Source of the DNA: an uncultured Clostridia bacterium | GTDB lineage: Bacteria > Bacillota > Clostridia > Christensenellales > CAG-917 | NCBI GenBank assembly: GCA_944349635.1 | Contig: CALVNH010000004.1 | Coordinates: 1-64,000 of the forward strand | Direction: 5' to 3' | DNA length: 64,000 nt | Part shown: positions 34,952-42,692 of the stretch, piece by piece | Layout: each line of letters begins with the position of its first letter | Numbering within the stretch: the first letter of the stretch is position 1 | The notes under the pieces: model-generated | Databases searched by the model: none | What the model was told of the DNA's origin: nothing | What the model saw: only the letters and a program-made list of their open reading frames with translations | Position numbers and translations under genes: made by a program

Positions 34952-34980
34952 CAGGATGTATTCCCCCTGCGAAAAGCCCC

Positions 34981-35520
34981 CTATTTTGCGGCCTTTTCGA
35001 ACTTCTTTTTGTACATGTTGATGTTGTCTTTGACAATAAGTTCCGCAAACGCCCTGTCCTTTACCTGGAACACCGTGGTGTCCTTGCCTTCAAGCTGTTT
35101 ATACACGCGGAAGAAGTGCGAAATTTCGTCCATGATGTGGGGCGGCAGTTCGTCGATTTCCTTGTAAATGTTCCAGTTGGGGTCCTTGAAAGGAATTGCT
35201 ATGATTTTGTAATCCATTTCGCCGCCGTCCTGCATCATGACGACGCCTATCGGATAACATCTGACGGTGGCAAGCGGCACTATGGTCTCCGAACAGAGGA
35301 CAAGCACGTCGAGAGGGTCGTTGTCCTCGGAATAGGTACGGGGAATAAACCCGTAATTTGCGGGATAGTGCGTTGACGTGGACAACACTCTGTCCAGAAT
35401 GAGAAGTCCCGTGTCCTTGTCCAGTTCGTACTTGTTTTTGCATCCCTTGGGGATTTCGATTACGGCGATGAAATCGGTCGGCGTGATGCGCGACGGGTCA
35501 ATATCGTGCCAAATGCTCAT
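34981..35520 (-). CDS. ppa: Inorganic pyrophosphatase, family I
   Basis: This 179-residue soluble pyrophosphatase hydrolyses PPi to two phosphates and drives biosynthetic reactions. The metal-binding signature EDNDPLDVLVL is near residue 75, with EIPKGCKNKYELDKDTG earlier and DYKIIAIPFKDPNW after it. Length is normal for bacterial family I enzymes. AGGAGAG precedes the start. It lies 29 bases before the GlpA-like gene and may share its transcript. Confidence 0.95.
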   Translation of the reverse strand: MSIWHDIDPSRITPTDFIAVIEIPKGCKNKYELDKDTGLLILDRVLSTSTHYPANYGFIPRTYSEDNDPLDVLVLCSETIVPLATVRCYPIGVVMMQDGGEMDYKIIAIPFKDPNWNIYKEIDELPPHIMDEISHFFRVYKQLEGKDTTVFQVKDRAFAELIVKDNINMYKKKFEKAAK

Positions 35521-35607
35521 ATTGTCTCTCCTATGGTTTTATACTTGTCGGAAGCGGTTCCGAAACCATTTTACCTGGTTAGATTACGATTTTCGCTGTT
35601 GTTCGAA

Positions 35608-36942
35608 TTATTTTGCACCCTTGTAGCCCTTGATGTATTCCTTGAAAAACACCACGCCTTCCGCAACGGCACTTACGTCGACGTTTTCGTTCGATGCGTG
35701 CATTGCGGCAAGCTGCTCGGCGCTCAGTCTGCACGGCGTACAACGCAGAGCGCAGGGCGTGATTTCCTGCATTGTGCGGCAATCCGTACCGCCGAAAATG
35801 AGATACGGCGCCACGCCTATGTCGGGGAACACCTTGCGCAGGGTCTGCTCGAAATATACGTACCCTTCGCTGTCGACGTCAACGACGGGGCTGTGTTCGC
35901 GGCTTATCAGCACTTCGGTTTCCAGCCCGAACCTGTCGGCTATGGAGCGTACTTTCGCAATGCACTCGTCGGCGGTGTCGCCGGGAGCGAATCGGAGATT
36001 TGCAACAACGTAGGCTTCTTGCGGAATGACGTTGGGAGCTGCCGCGCCCTGCGCCATCGTAAAGGTCATCGTCGTGCCGAGAAGCGCGCCTCCGAAAGGC
36101 GTGAGCGCAGGCAGAACCTTCGTGATGAGAGGCGCGAAGAAATCCACGTGCTTGGTCACGGTTTTGAGCGCACCGCTCAACCCGTCGGAAAGACCTTTCA
36201 GCATATCTCGTGCGGGCTGAGACATTCTGCGTTTGAAAAGTCTGTGCGTCTCACAGTAATGCACGAAAGCGGCAAGCCTTGCAAGCGGAGTGTCGGAAGG
36301 AGGCGAAGAAGAGTGTCCGCCCTTGCTTCTGGCAATGAATTTGAGGTCGCAGTAGCCCTTTTCGATGATACCGACCATGGCAAAAGGCTTTGTCATTCCG
36401 GGGAACGCCTTCTCGACGATTGCCCCGCCCTCGTCAACGGCAACCGCGGGCTTCACGCCGTGCGCCGTCAACCAGTCTCTGCAATGCTCCGCGCCGGGAC
36501 CCGACGTTTCCTCGCTATCGGAAAAGCACAGATAGACGTCCTGCTCCGGCACGACTTTTTCGGCGATGAGTTCGTTGACGCTCTGCATAATGCAAAACAG
36601 CGTGCTCTTGCAGTCCATGGAGCCTCTGCCCCAGATTTTGCCTTCGGCAATCACTCCGCCGAACGGGTCGTATTTCCAATCGCCGCCCACGGCGGGAACC
36701 ACGTCCTGATGCGCCATGAGCACCAGAGGATATTCGTCGGAGCGCCCTTTCCACTTGAACATCAGCGCGTCGCTTTCGGCTCCGCCGGGAAGAATGACGT
36801 CACACACGTTGTAAACTTCGGGGAACTCCTGTGCGAGCACCTTTCGGAAATCGGCAAAATTTTGTCTGTCGCTTCCCGTAACGGTAGGAATTTTGATGAG
36901 TTTTGCAAAACTTTCGGCATATTCTTTCTGTAAACCGTTCAT
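35608..36942 (-). CDS. M20-family metallopeptidase / deacylase
   Basis: This 444-residue dizinc hydrolase of the ArgE/DapE/carboxypeptidase-G group has zinc-ligand motifs at HQDVVPA, GRGSMDCK and DSEETSGPG, with the dimerisation domain near 200-330. Substrates in the family include acylated amino acids and dipeptides; none can be assigned here. GAGG lies six bases before the start. A near-consensus promoter is located about 65-90 bases upstream. It is likely a monocistronic gene. Confidence 0.86.
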   Translation of the reverse strand: MNGLQKEYAESFAKLIKIPTVTGSDRQNFADFRKVLAQEFPEVYNVCDVILPGGAESDALMFKWKGRSDEYPLVLMAHQDVVPAVGGDWKYDPFGGVIAEGKIWGRGSMDCKSTLFCIMQSVNELIAEKVVPEQDVYLCFSDSEETSGPGAEHCRDWLTAHGVKPAVAVDEGGAIVEKAFPGMTKPFAMVGIIEKGYCDLKFIARSKGGHSSSPPSDTPLARLAAFVHYCETHRLFKRRMSQPARDMLKGLSDGLSGALKTVTKHVDFFAPLITKVLPALTPFGGALLGTTMTFTMAQGAAAPNVIPQEAYVVANLRFAPGDTADECIAKVRSIADRFGLETEVLISREHSPVVDVDSEGYVYFEQTLRKVFPDIGVAPYLIFGGTDCRTMQEITPCALRCTPCRLSAEQLAAMHASNENVDVSAVAEGVVFFKEYIKGYKGAK

Positions 36943-37004
36943 TAAAGCCTCTTTGCGTGCGCGCGGCGCTGTTCCGCCCGTGCGCGCTTTTTGAAATAAT
37001 ACTA

Positions 37005-37033
37005 ATTTTAATTCATATATAGAGTCTTGTCAA
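37005..37033 (-). promoter_or_regulatory. Promoter of the M20 peptidase gene
   Basis: On the minus strand, TTGACA (37028-37033) and TAAAAT (37005-37010) are separated by 17 bp. The 5' leader of about 55 bases is GC-rich. Confidence 0.8.
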
Positions 37034-37243
37034 GGCTTGCGCAAAAGAGGAAATCGGCGGAATTCGTTCCGCGCCGGGGATTATCCGTGCACAAAAACGC
37101 CGCAACGCATGACTTTAACCACCTCCGAAAATCACGGTTTCCGTCGCATCGGGCTTTGCGTACTTGCCTAACTCCGAAGAGCAGTCCGCGACTCAGCATG
37201 CAAAATGAATGCCGCAAAAGCCGCTATCTAAACGTATATTTTT
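37034..37243. other. Non-coding gap
   Basis: The stretch between the M20 promoter and the mrp terminator shows no gene with a ribosome site, no repeat and no strong hairpin. Confidence 0.4.
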
Positions 37244-37271
37244 GAGAAAAAAAGCGCCGCAACGCGGCGCT
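37244..37271 (-). terminator. Terminator of mrp
   Basis: An 8-bp stem AGCGCCGC / GCGGCGCT (37253-37271) with loop AAC is followed on the minus strand by TTTTTTTCTC, just past the mrp stop. Confidence 0.88.
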
Positions 37272-37284
37272 CTGTTCTCCGTTT

Positions 37285-38097
37285 TCAGTCCGCAAAACCG
37301 TGCAACGGTTCCAGGAACTTCTCGTCTATGTCCTCAATCATACCTTTGTCGCACACACTTGCCGCGTCGGGACGTATGGGGAGTCTGGCAAATTTGGGAA
37401 TACCGAACTCCGCCGCGACCTTTTCCACCGTGCTCTTTCCGAAAATCTCCACCCTCTTGTGGCACTCGGGGCATTCGAAATAGGACATGTTTTCCACAAT
37501 ACCCAGAATGGGCACGTTCATCATTTTCGCCATGTTGACTGCCTTTGCCACTATCATGGACACCAGTTCCTGCGGCGAAGTCACGACAATGATTCCGTCC
37601 AGCGGTATGGACTGGAACACTGTGAGGGGCACGTCACCCGTTCCGGGAGGCATATCGACAAACATACAGTCCACGCTTCCCCACGCCACGTCGCGCCAGA
37701 ACTGTTTGACGGTTTCGGCAAGAATGGGGCCTCTCCATATCACGGGTTTCGTGTCCTCGTCCATGAGAAGATTGAGGGACATAACGCTGATGTTTTTGCG
37801 GGTTTTGACGGGAAGAATGAATCTTTCGTCCAGCCCCGTCGCACGTTCCTTGAGCCCGAAAGCCTTGGGAATGGACGGCCCCGTAATGTCGGCGTCGAGC
37901 ACGGCAACGTGCTTTCCGTTGCGGACGGCGTCGACGGCAAGCAGTGCCGTTACCATGGATTTACCCACTCCGCCCTTTCCGCTGACAACGCCTATTACGC
38001 GCTTGATGTCGCTCAGTTCGTTCTGTTTGACAATGAAATCCGCCTTCGAGCATTTCGAAGCGCAGTCGTCGCATTTATGATTGCATCCGTCGCTCAT
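37285..38097 (-). CDS. mrp: Mrp/NBP35 family P-loop ATPase (Fe-S carrier)
   Basis: This 270-residue deviant Walker A ATPase is thought to carry iron-sulfur clusters to target proteins. The N terminus has four cysteines (CNHKCDDCASKC), as in eukaryotic NBP35. The P-loop is GVVSGKGGVGKS near residue 35, followed by DADITGPS. The C-terminal CPECHK supplies the cluster-bridging pair. The start at 38097 has GGAGG five bases upstream; the 118-residue in-frame extension is non-coding. It is followed by a terminator. Confidence 0.92.
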   Translation of the reverse strand: MSDGCNHKCDDCASKCSKADFIVKQNELSDIKRVIGVVSGKGGVGKSMVTALLAVDAVRNGKHVAVLDADITGPSIPKAFGLKERATGLDERFILPVKTRKNISVMSLNLLMDEDTKPVIWRGPILAETVKQFWRDVAWGSVDCMFVDMPPGTGDVPLTVFQSIPLDGIIVVTSPQELVSMIVAKAVNMAKMMNVPILGIVENMSYFECPECHKRVEIFGKSTVEKVAAEFGIPKFARLPIRPDAASVCDKGMIEDIDEKFLEPLHGFAD

Positions 38098-38217
38098 AAA
38101 AGCCTCCGAAAATATGCTGTGAACATTATCCTCTTCCGCGCGGAAAATGTCAACTTTTCGACCTACAAAAATCCGGTTCTCGGCAAACTTCCCGACACAA
38201 AAAATTTCACGGAAACC

Positions 38218-38251
38218 AAAACGCGCCGTCAATGAGCCGAATGACGGCGCG
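38218..38251 (-). terminator. Terminator of the feo operon
   Basis: A 9-bp stem CGCGCCGTC / GACGGCGCG (38222-38251) with a 12-base loop is followed on the minus strand by TTTTGGTTT. A second dyad (GATACGCG / CGCGTATC, 38278-38305) lies between it and the last feo gene. Confidence 0.7.
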
Positions 38252-38338
38252 AACGACGCGAAATTCCCCGAAAAGTCGATACGCGACGCATTTGCGCCGC
38301 GTATCGTAAGGAGAGAAATACGGTGCCATAATTGGCGG

Positions 38339-38710
38339 TTATGTCTTGTTTGCAGTATGCGGTGAACTGCCTTCGCACCCTGCGGAATCACGTTTTTCAC
38401 CGTGTGCACAGTGCCCGCAACAGCAACCGCAGCTTCCGTGACGACAGTCACTCTGCCCTCCGTCGGTCACCGCGCTTGTCAAAACCTTTGCGTTGTGTCC
38501 GGGTTCCTTCGCGGTGTCCGAATGAGTTTTCCTTCTTTCGGTATTTTGCGCGCCGTGCGCGGCAGAGGAACAGGAGTGTCTGGATGAGCAGGAATCGCAT
38601 TCGCTGCAACAGCCTGATTTGCCTCTCTTTTTATTGATTATCGCTCCCGCAACAACCGCCGCGACGACAAGCACGCAAAGCACGATTACAAGGATTTCTA
38701 TGGCGTTCAT
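38339..38710 (-). CDS. FeoB-associated Cys-rich membrane protein, long form
   Basis: This 123-residue protein has one N-terminal membrane helix (residues 5-25). A Cys-rich segment typical of FeoB-associated proteins follows (CCSECDSCSS). Family members usually end there at about 50-60 residues. This one continues with a second Cys/His cluster (CRHGSCGCCCGHCAHGEK), a possible iron-binding tail. It overlaps the feoB stop by four bases, so it is translated with FeoB and probably helps ferrous iron entry. The exact role of this family is unknown. Confidence 0.82.
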   Translation of the reverse strand: MNAIEILVIVLCVLVVAAVVAGAIINKKRGKSGCCSECDSCSSRHSCSSAAHGAQNTERRKTHSDTAKEPGHNAKVLTSAVTDGGQSDCRHGSCGCCCGHCAHGEKRDSAGCEGSSPHTANKT

Positions 38711-40974
38711 TTGATCGGTGCCTCCGTGGAAAGTTTTTTCGCGTCCCTCTTTTTGTTATAGACGATGATTCCGCCTATCGCCGCAGCAATCATGGCGAGG
38801 AAGATGAATACCGTCCACCACCAGCTGCCCACAAGGTAGATTATCGTTCCCACCGTGTAAGACGTTACCAGCCAGAATACCAGGGTCCATTTGAAGCTGC
38901 GTTTGTCAAGCTCTGCTTTCGCAGTCGCAACGGCGGCAAAGCAAGGTATGGTGGTCATGTTGAACGCGATGAAGGATATGAGTGCGGGAATCGTTATTCC
39001 CGTTGCCTGAATCATTATCGTTGCCGCAAGCACTCCGTTCGGGTCTGCATCGCCGTCATAGGCAAATCCCAGACACGCGGCAAGCACGCCGAACGTCGCA
39101 ATGACGTTTTCCTTCGCAATGAGTCCCGTGATTGCCGCGACAACGAACACCCAGCCCGTCGCGCCGAGTTGAGAGCCGAAGCCCAGCGGCGTGAACAACG
39201 GTTGTACGAGTTTGCCGAGTCCCGCCAGAATACTGCTCTCCATCTGCTCGTCGGGAAGGAAGTTCCAACCGAAAGAGAAGTGGCTGAGGAACCATATCAG
39301 AATGGTTGACACCAAAATTATGGTGAACGCTTTTTTGACGAAGTGTTTGAGTTTGTCCCACAGGTGAATGAACAGCGCCTTTGCCTGCGGTGCGTGATAG
39401 GACGGCAATTCCATTATGAACGGCGGGGTCTCGCCTCTCATAGTGGTGGAACGCATGAGTATTACGGTGACAATAGCCGTGACGATGCCGACAATGTACA
39501 TCGCATAAGTGATTGCGTCCGCATTGCTCACATGGAAGAACTGCACTATCCCGCCCGCGATTGCGGTGAGAATGGGAAGCTTCGCTCCGCAAGAGAAGAA
39601 AGGTATCACACGCACGGTTGCCGTTCTTTCCTTTTCGTCGGCAAGAGTTCTGGTGTTAATCATTGCGGGAATGCTGCACCCGAAGCCCATAATCATGGGC
39701 ATGAACGCTCTGCCCGAAAGCCCGAACTTGCGGAAGATTCTGTCGAGTATGAACGCGACGCGAGCCATATATCCGCTGTCTTCCAGAATGCTGAAAAACA
39801 TGAACAGCACGAGAATCTGCGGCAGGAACGACAACACGGCGAACAGACCGCCCAGAATGCCGTCGCACACAAGCCCCGTCGCCCATTCGGCGGCGGCTCC
39901 TTGCATTGCACCGGATACGGCTCCCGAAATCGAGCCCGTGATGAGATTGAGCAGATTGGCAAGTATAACGCCGGGAGAAGCTATACCGTCCGCGGAACCG
40001 AAAAGTCCTTCCGCCCACGTGCCTTCCAGCGACACCCAACCCTCGGGAAGAGCTTTCGCAAGGAAGAGGAAGTTCTCAGAGAACGTCAGGTGAAACACCA
40101 CGAACATTATCGCAAGAAAAATGGGAATACCCCAGATTCTGTGCGTGAGCACTTTGTCTGCCTTGTCGGACTTGGTGAGTCTGACCTTTTCTCCGTCCTT
40201 TCTGACAAATGCCTGAGCAAAATGCTTCGTGATGTACTTGTATCTTTCGTCTGCAACAATCGCCTCGAAATCGTCGCCGAATACATCGTCGCTGAATCCG
40301 GACTTGTATTCCCGCACGAGCTTGTATTCTTCGGGGTGGTTTTTGATTTCTATTTCGTCGTTCTCAACCAGTTTGACGGCGTGGAAAAGCGGAGAATCCA
40401 CCTGCTTTTTAGCAAGCGCGGCAGTCAAATCGGATATCGGTTTGGAAAGCGCCGACGAACCGAGCACGCTGATTCCCTCGCGTTTGCGTTTGCTTGCCGC
40501 ATACGCACGATTCATCAATTCTTTTATTCCCGTGCCCTTCAATGCCGAGATGGCAACCACGGGAACCGCCAGCTTGTCCTCCAACGTCTTAGCGTCAATC
40601 TTGTCGCCGTTTTTCTCCACGGCGTCCATCATGTTGAGTGCAACCACCATCGGGACGTCGATTTCCATCAGCTGCGTCGTGAGGTACAGGTTGCGTTCGA
40701 GATTGGTGGCGTCCACGATGTTTACGATGAGGTCGGGTTTTTCGTCGAGTATGTAGTTTCGCGCGATTACTTCCTCGGGGGTATAAGGTGACAACGAATA
40801 AATGCCGGGCAAATCCAGCACGGCAATCGGCTCCGCACACTTCTTGTACACGCCTTCTCGCTTGTCGACGGTCACACCGGGCCAGTTCCCCACATGAGCC
40901 GTTGCGCCCGTGAGCGCATTGAACAGAGTCGTCTTGCCGCAGTTGGGGTTGCCCGCCAAAGCAAACTTAATCAT
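38707..40974 (-). CDS. feoB: Ferrous iron transport protein B
   Basis: FeoB is the membrane ferrous iron importer. The 755-residue protein has an N-terminal GTPase domain (G1 GNPNCGKTT, G3 DLPGIYSL, G4 NMMD), a helical regulatory segment, and a polytopic core with two Gate/core repeats. The start at 40974 (ATG) was chosen because GGAGG is six bases upstream; a GTG one codon earlier is also possible. It overlaps feoA and the Cys-rich gene. The usual feoA-feoA-feoB order is clear. Confidence 0.96.
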   Translation of the reverse strand: MIKFALAGNPNCGKTTLFNALTGATAHVGNWPGVTVDKREGVYKKCAEPIAVLDLPGIYSLSPYTPEEVIARNYILDEKPDLIVNIVDATNLERNLYLTTQLMEIDVPMVVALNMMDAVEKNGDKIDAKTLEDKLAVPVVAISALKGTGIKELMNRAYAASKRKREGISVLGSSALSKPISDLTAALAKKQVDSPLFHAVKLVENDEIEIKNHPEEYKLVREYKSGFSDDVFGDDFEAIVADERYKYITKHFAQAFVRKDGEKVRLTKSDKADKVLTHRIWGIPIFLAIMFVVFHLTFSENFLFLAKALPEGWVSLEGTWAEGLFGSADGIASPGVILANLLNLITGSISGAVSGAMQGAAAEWATGLVCDGILGGLFAVLSFLPQILVLFMFFSILEDSGYMARVAFILDRIFRKFGLSGRAFMPMIMGFGCSIPAMINTRTLADEKERTATVRVIPFFSCGAKLPILTAIAGGIVQFFHVSNADAITYAMYIVGIVTAIVTVILMRSTTMRGETPPFIMELPSYHAPQAKALFIHLWDKLKHFVKKAFTIILVSTILIWFLSHFSFGWNFLPDEQMESSILAGLGKLVQPLFTPLGFGSQLGATGWVFVVAAITGLIAKENVIATFGVLAACLGFAYDGDADPNGVLAATIMIQATGITIPALISFIAFNMTTIPCFAAVATAKAELDKRSFKWTLVFWLVTSYTVGTIIYLVGSWWWTVFIFLAMIAAAIGGIIVYNKKRDAKKLSTEAPIK

Positions 40975-41203
40975 CACACACCTCCGTCAGCACACAGGCA
41001 GCCTCCGCCATACGCAGCGTCAGCTCATAACCGCGAATGGTCACTTCGACCGGGTCGCCGAGGGGAGCTTTTTTTCGAAGCACCACTTCCGCCCCGGGAG
41101 TGACGCCCATATCGAACAGGCGCCGCCTTGTTCTTCCTTCTCCGGAAACGGAAGAGATTACGCCTCTTTCCCCTACGGAAAATTTGTTGAGAGTTTTATT
41201 CAT
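40967..41203 (-). CDS. feoA: Ferrous iron transport protein A (second copy)
   Basis: This 78-residue SH3-like FeoA protein contains GRTRRRLFDMGVTPGAEV and DPVEVTIRGYELTLR, both strong family motifs. It assists FeoB in the cytoplasm. It abuts the first feoA copy and overlaps feoB. Confidence 0.93.
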   Translation of the reverse strand: MNKTLNKFSVGERGVISSVSGEGRTRRRLFDMGVTPGAEVVLRKKAPLGDPVEVTIRGYELTLRMAEAACVLTEVCDD

Positions 41204-41428
41204 TCAATCCTCCTTCACGGTGACGAAAATTTTTGTCGCCATTTGTTTGTCGAGAGCCAGTCTGCCGTCCTTTACGCGGCATATTACACTACCGCCGCTT
41301 TTGGAAAGCACTTCGATTTCGGAGTTGACGCTGAGTCCGAGATTTTCAAGATGTCTTTTCAGCTTTTCATCGGCGAAAATCCTTGTGATTAAGAGTTTTT
41401 TGAACTCGGGAGCAAGCACCATCGGCAT
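41204..41428 (-). CDS. FeoA-family protein (first copy)
   Basis: This 74-residue SH3-like FeoA-family protein (HLENLGLSVNSEIEVLSKSGG, read in part) is more diverged than the next copy. Two tandem FeoA proteins before FeoB are common in Clostridia. The ATG at 41428 is seven bases from GGAGG; the GTG six bases earlier is too close to that site. It starts two bases after the DtxR gene stop. Confidence 0.88.
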   Translation of the reverse strand: MPMVLAPEFKKLLITRIFADEKLKRHLENLGLSVNSEIEVLSKSGGSVICRVKDGRLALDKQMATKIFVTVKED

Positions 41429-41430
41429 AG

Positions 41431-41802
41431 TCACGCCTCCGTGATACCGTGAGCCAGCAAGTCCAGTTTTTTTACCGTTGACGGACTCATCGCACCCAGA
41501 ACGGCAACAGCTTCTTTTTCTGCGTTTTCTTTCGATAAAGACAGTTTATCTGTCAAAACGTCACTCAAAAATGCGTGTGCCGTGAAATACAACCCGATAA
41601 CCTCCTCTCCTTTCGAAGTCAGTCTGACCTTGTAGGAATCGTCTCTGTACGCAAGTCCGTTATCGGTAAGTCTGTCAAGCGCCTTGCATACGCTCGCACG
41701 CGCAACGTGCATTTCGTCGGCGATGTCCACGGAGCGTATCTCGCCGTTTTCACCGCACAATTTGTGAATCGCAAAAAGGTAATTCAACATCGATGAAGTC
41801 AT
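41431..41802 (-). CDS. DtxR/MntR-family metal-dependent repressor
   Basis: This 123-residue protein has an N-terminal winged helix (SVDIADEMHVARASVCKALD) and the short helical dimerisation domain (GLYFTAHAFLSDVL). The SH3 domain is absent. It is the first gene of the feo operon and is likely an iron- or manganese-sensing repressor of it. The start at 41802 (AGGAG five bases upstream) is preferred over the 55-residue extension. Palindromes upstream are likely operators. Confidence 0.88.
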   Translation of the reverse strand: MTSSMLNYLFAIHKLCGENGEIRSVDIADEMHVARASVCKALDRLTDNGLAYRDDSYKVRLTSKGEEVIGLYFTAHAFLSDVLTDKLSLSKENAEKEAVAVLGAMSPSTVKKLDLLAHGITEA

Positions 41803-41830
41803 TTTCTCTCCTCTCTCGTCATCACTTGTT

Positions 41831-41842
41831 TTCGCATACGCA
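41831..41842. promoter_or_regulatory. Degenerate third copy of the feo palindrome
   Basis: TTCGCATACGCA matches ten of the twelve inner bases of the GTTCGCATATGCGAAC palindromes found 43 and 121 bp away. It lies between those sites and the DtxR start codon. Confidence 0.4.
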
Positions 41843-41871
41843 CCACTTTTTGTTACCTTGTTTGCCACACG

Positions 41872-41887
41872 GTTCGCATATGCGAAC
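41872..41887. promoter_or_regulatory. Candidate DtxR operator (perfect 16-bp palindrome)
   Basis: GTTCGCATATGCGAAC is a perfect palindrome in the leader of the feo operon. An identical copy sits at 41950-41965. Exact repetition in front of a metal-repressor gene suggests it is the repressor's site. Confidence 0.6.
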
Positions 41888-41949
41888 ACGTTTGCCGAAC
41901 AAAAGCGGACTGCTCCGCGTTTCAAGTGAATCCGATTCTGCCGCGTATG

Positions 41950-41965
41950 GTTCGCATATGCGAAC
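41950..41965. promoter_or_regulatory. Candidate DtxR operator, identical second copy
   Basis: This is the same 16-bp perfect palindrome, about 40-50 bases downstream of the predicted feo transcription start. It could block elongation or a nearer promoter. A hairpin AAAGAGC/GCTCTTT (41981-42000) lies between it and the promoter. Confidence 0.6.
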
Positions 41966-42008
41966 ATAACGGCTTTTTGAAAAGAGCCTGTCCGCTCTTT
42001 ACACCTGC

Positions 42009-42037
42009 ATTATATGCGATACCTCCGATAGTGTCAA
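42009..42037 (-). promoter_or_regulatory. Consensus sigma-A promoter of the feo operon
   Basis: On the minus strand, TTGACA (42032-42037) and TATAAT (42009-42014) are separated by 17 bp, an exact consensus match. The transcript would carry a leader of about 200 bases before the DtxR gene. Confidence 0.85.
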
Positions 42038-42109
42038 CACGTTGCCTCAGGCTAATTATATTTTTATCAGATAAAACTCACACCTCCCTTTCGTCTTTCT
42101 GTTGGAATT

Positions 42110-42450
42110 GCGCAAGCGCAAATGGAGATTCCGTTCTCCATATGAGTATTTGGCTTTTTCATGGCAATACTACATTTACCGCGCGGTGGGACGGCTGTCG
42201 CCGTACCACCTATGGCACTCGCAAAAACAGCCGCGTTCCGCTTGTCTGTTTTTCTTTCTCCACTTTTGCGCAAGCGCGAATGGAGATTCCGTTCTCCGTA
42301 TCAATATTCATTCCGATTCACTGTGGTATTTCAACGACATCCCGTGCGGTGGGACGGCTGTCGCCGTGCCCCCTGCGGCACTCGCAAAAACAGCCGCATT
42401 CCGCTTGCCTGTTTTTCTTTTCTCCACTTTTGCGCAAGCGCGAATGGAGA
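42110..42450. repeat. Tandem imperfect repeat, two full units and part of a third (about 160 bp)
   Basis: Units begin with GCGCAAGCGC at 42110, 42268 and 42432 (periods 158 and 164). Each full unit also contains GGAGATTCCGTTCTCC, GGTGGGACGGCTGTCGCCGT and a terminator-like hairpin AAAAACAG...CTGTTTTT. The third unit stops after AATGGAG and runs into the tRNA-Leu terminator. Reading frames crossing the units have no ribosome sites. Origin is unknown; it could be a duplicated downstream segment of a former RNA gene. Confidence 0.8.
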
Positions 42451-42451
42451 A

Positions 42452-42477
42452 AAGAAAAACAACCCCTCTTTGAGGGG
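42452..42477 (-). terminator. Terminator of tRNA-Leu
   Basis: A 6-bp GC stem CCCCTC / GAGGGG (42463-42477) with loop TTT is followed on the minus strand by TTGTTTTTC. Confidence 0.75.
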
Positions 42478-42491
42478 CTGTTTTTGCTCGT

Positions 42492-42578
42492 TGGTGCCGG
42501 TGGTCGGACTCGAACCGACACGGATTTTACTCCACAGGATTTTGAGTCCAGCGCGTCTGCCAGTTTCACCACACCGGC
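42492..42578 (-). tRNA. tRNA-Leu (CAA)
   Basis: This is an 87-nt class II tRNA on the minus strand. The acceptor stem is GCCGGTG/CACCGGC, the anticodon loop CTCAAAA gives CAA, a long variable arm follows, and the T arm is GTCGG TTCGAGT CCGAC with encoded CCA. One U-U mismatch is seen in the anticodon stem. It decodes UUG leucine codons. Confidence 0.94.
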
Positions 42579-42639
42579 GCAAGAGATAATATAGCACAGT
42601 TTTCGGGGTTTATCAAGTGTTTTTGAGCGGTATGCGGTA

Positions 42640-42668
42640 TTGACATCAAAAAACCGCTTTGTTAAAAT
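42640..42668 (+). promoter_or_regulatory. Promoter of the MFS transporter gene
   Basis: TTGACA (42640-42645) and TAAAAT (42663-42668) are separated by 17 bp. AGGGGGC lies just before the ATG at 42693. Confidence 0.85.
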
Positions 42669-42692
42669 ATTTTTATTCAAGGGGGCAAAAAT

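Noticed and set aside
33392-35167. Plus-strand open frame of 591 codons
   Set aside because: Antisense to the FAD dehydrogenase and GlpA-like genes, whose cofactor motifs are intact.
41803-41967. 55-residue N-terminal extension of the DtxR-type regulator
   Set aside because: It would translate the palindromes; AGGAG five bases before 41802 and the family start both favour the shorter protein.
42110-42450. CRISPR array
   Set aside because: The repeat unit is about 160 bp with diverged spacers, not a short identical repeat, and no cas genes are present. No other CRISPR-like array was seen in the window.
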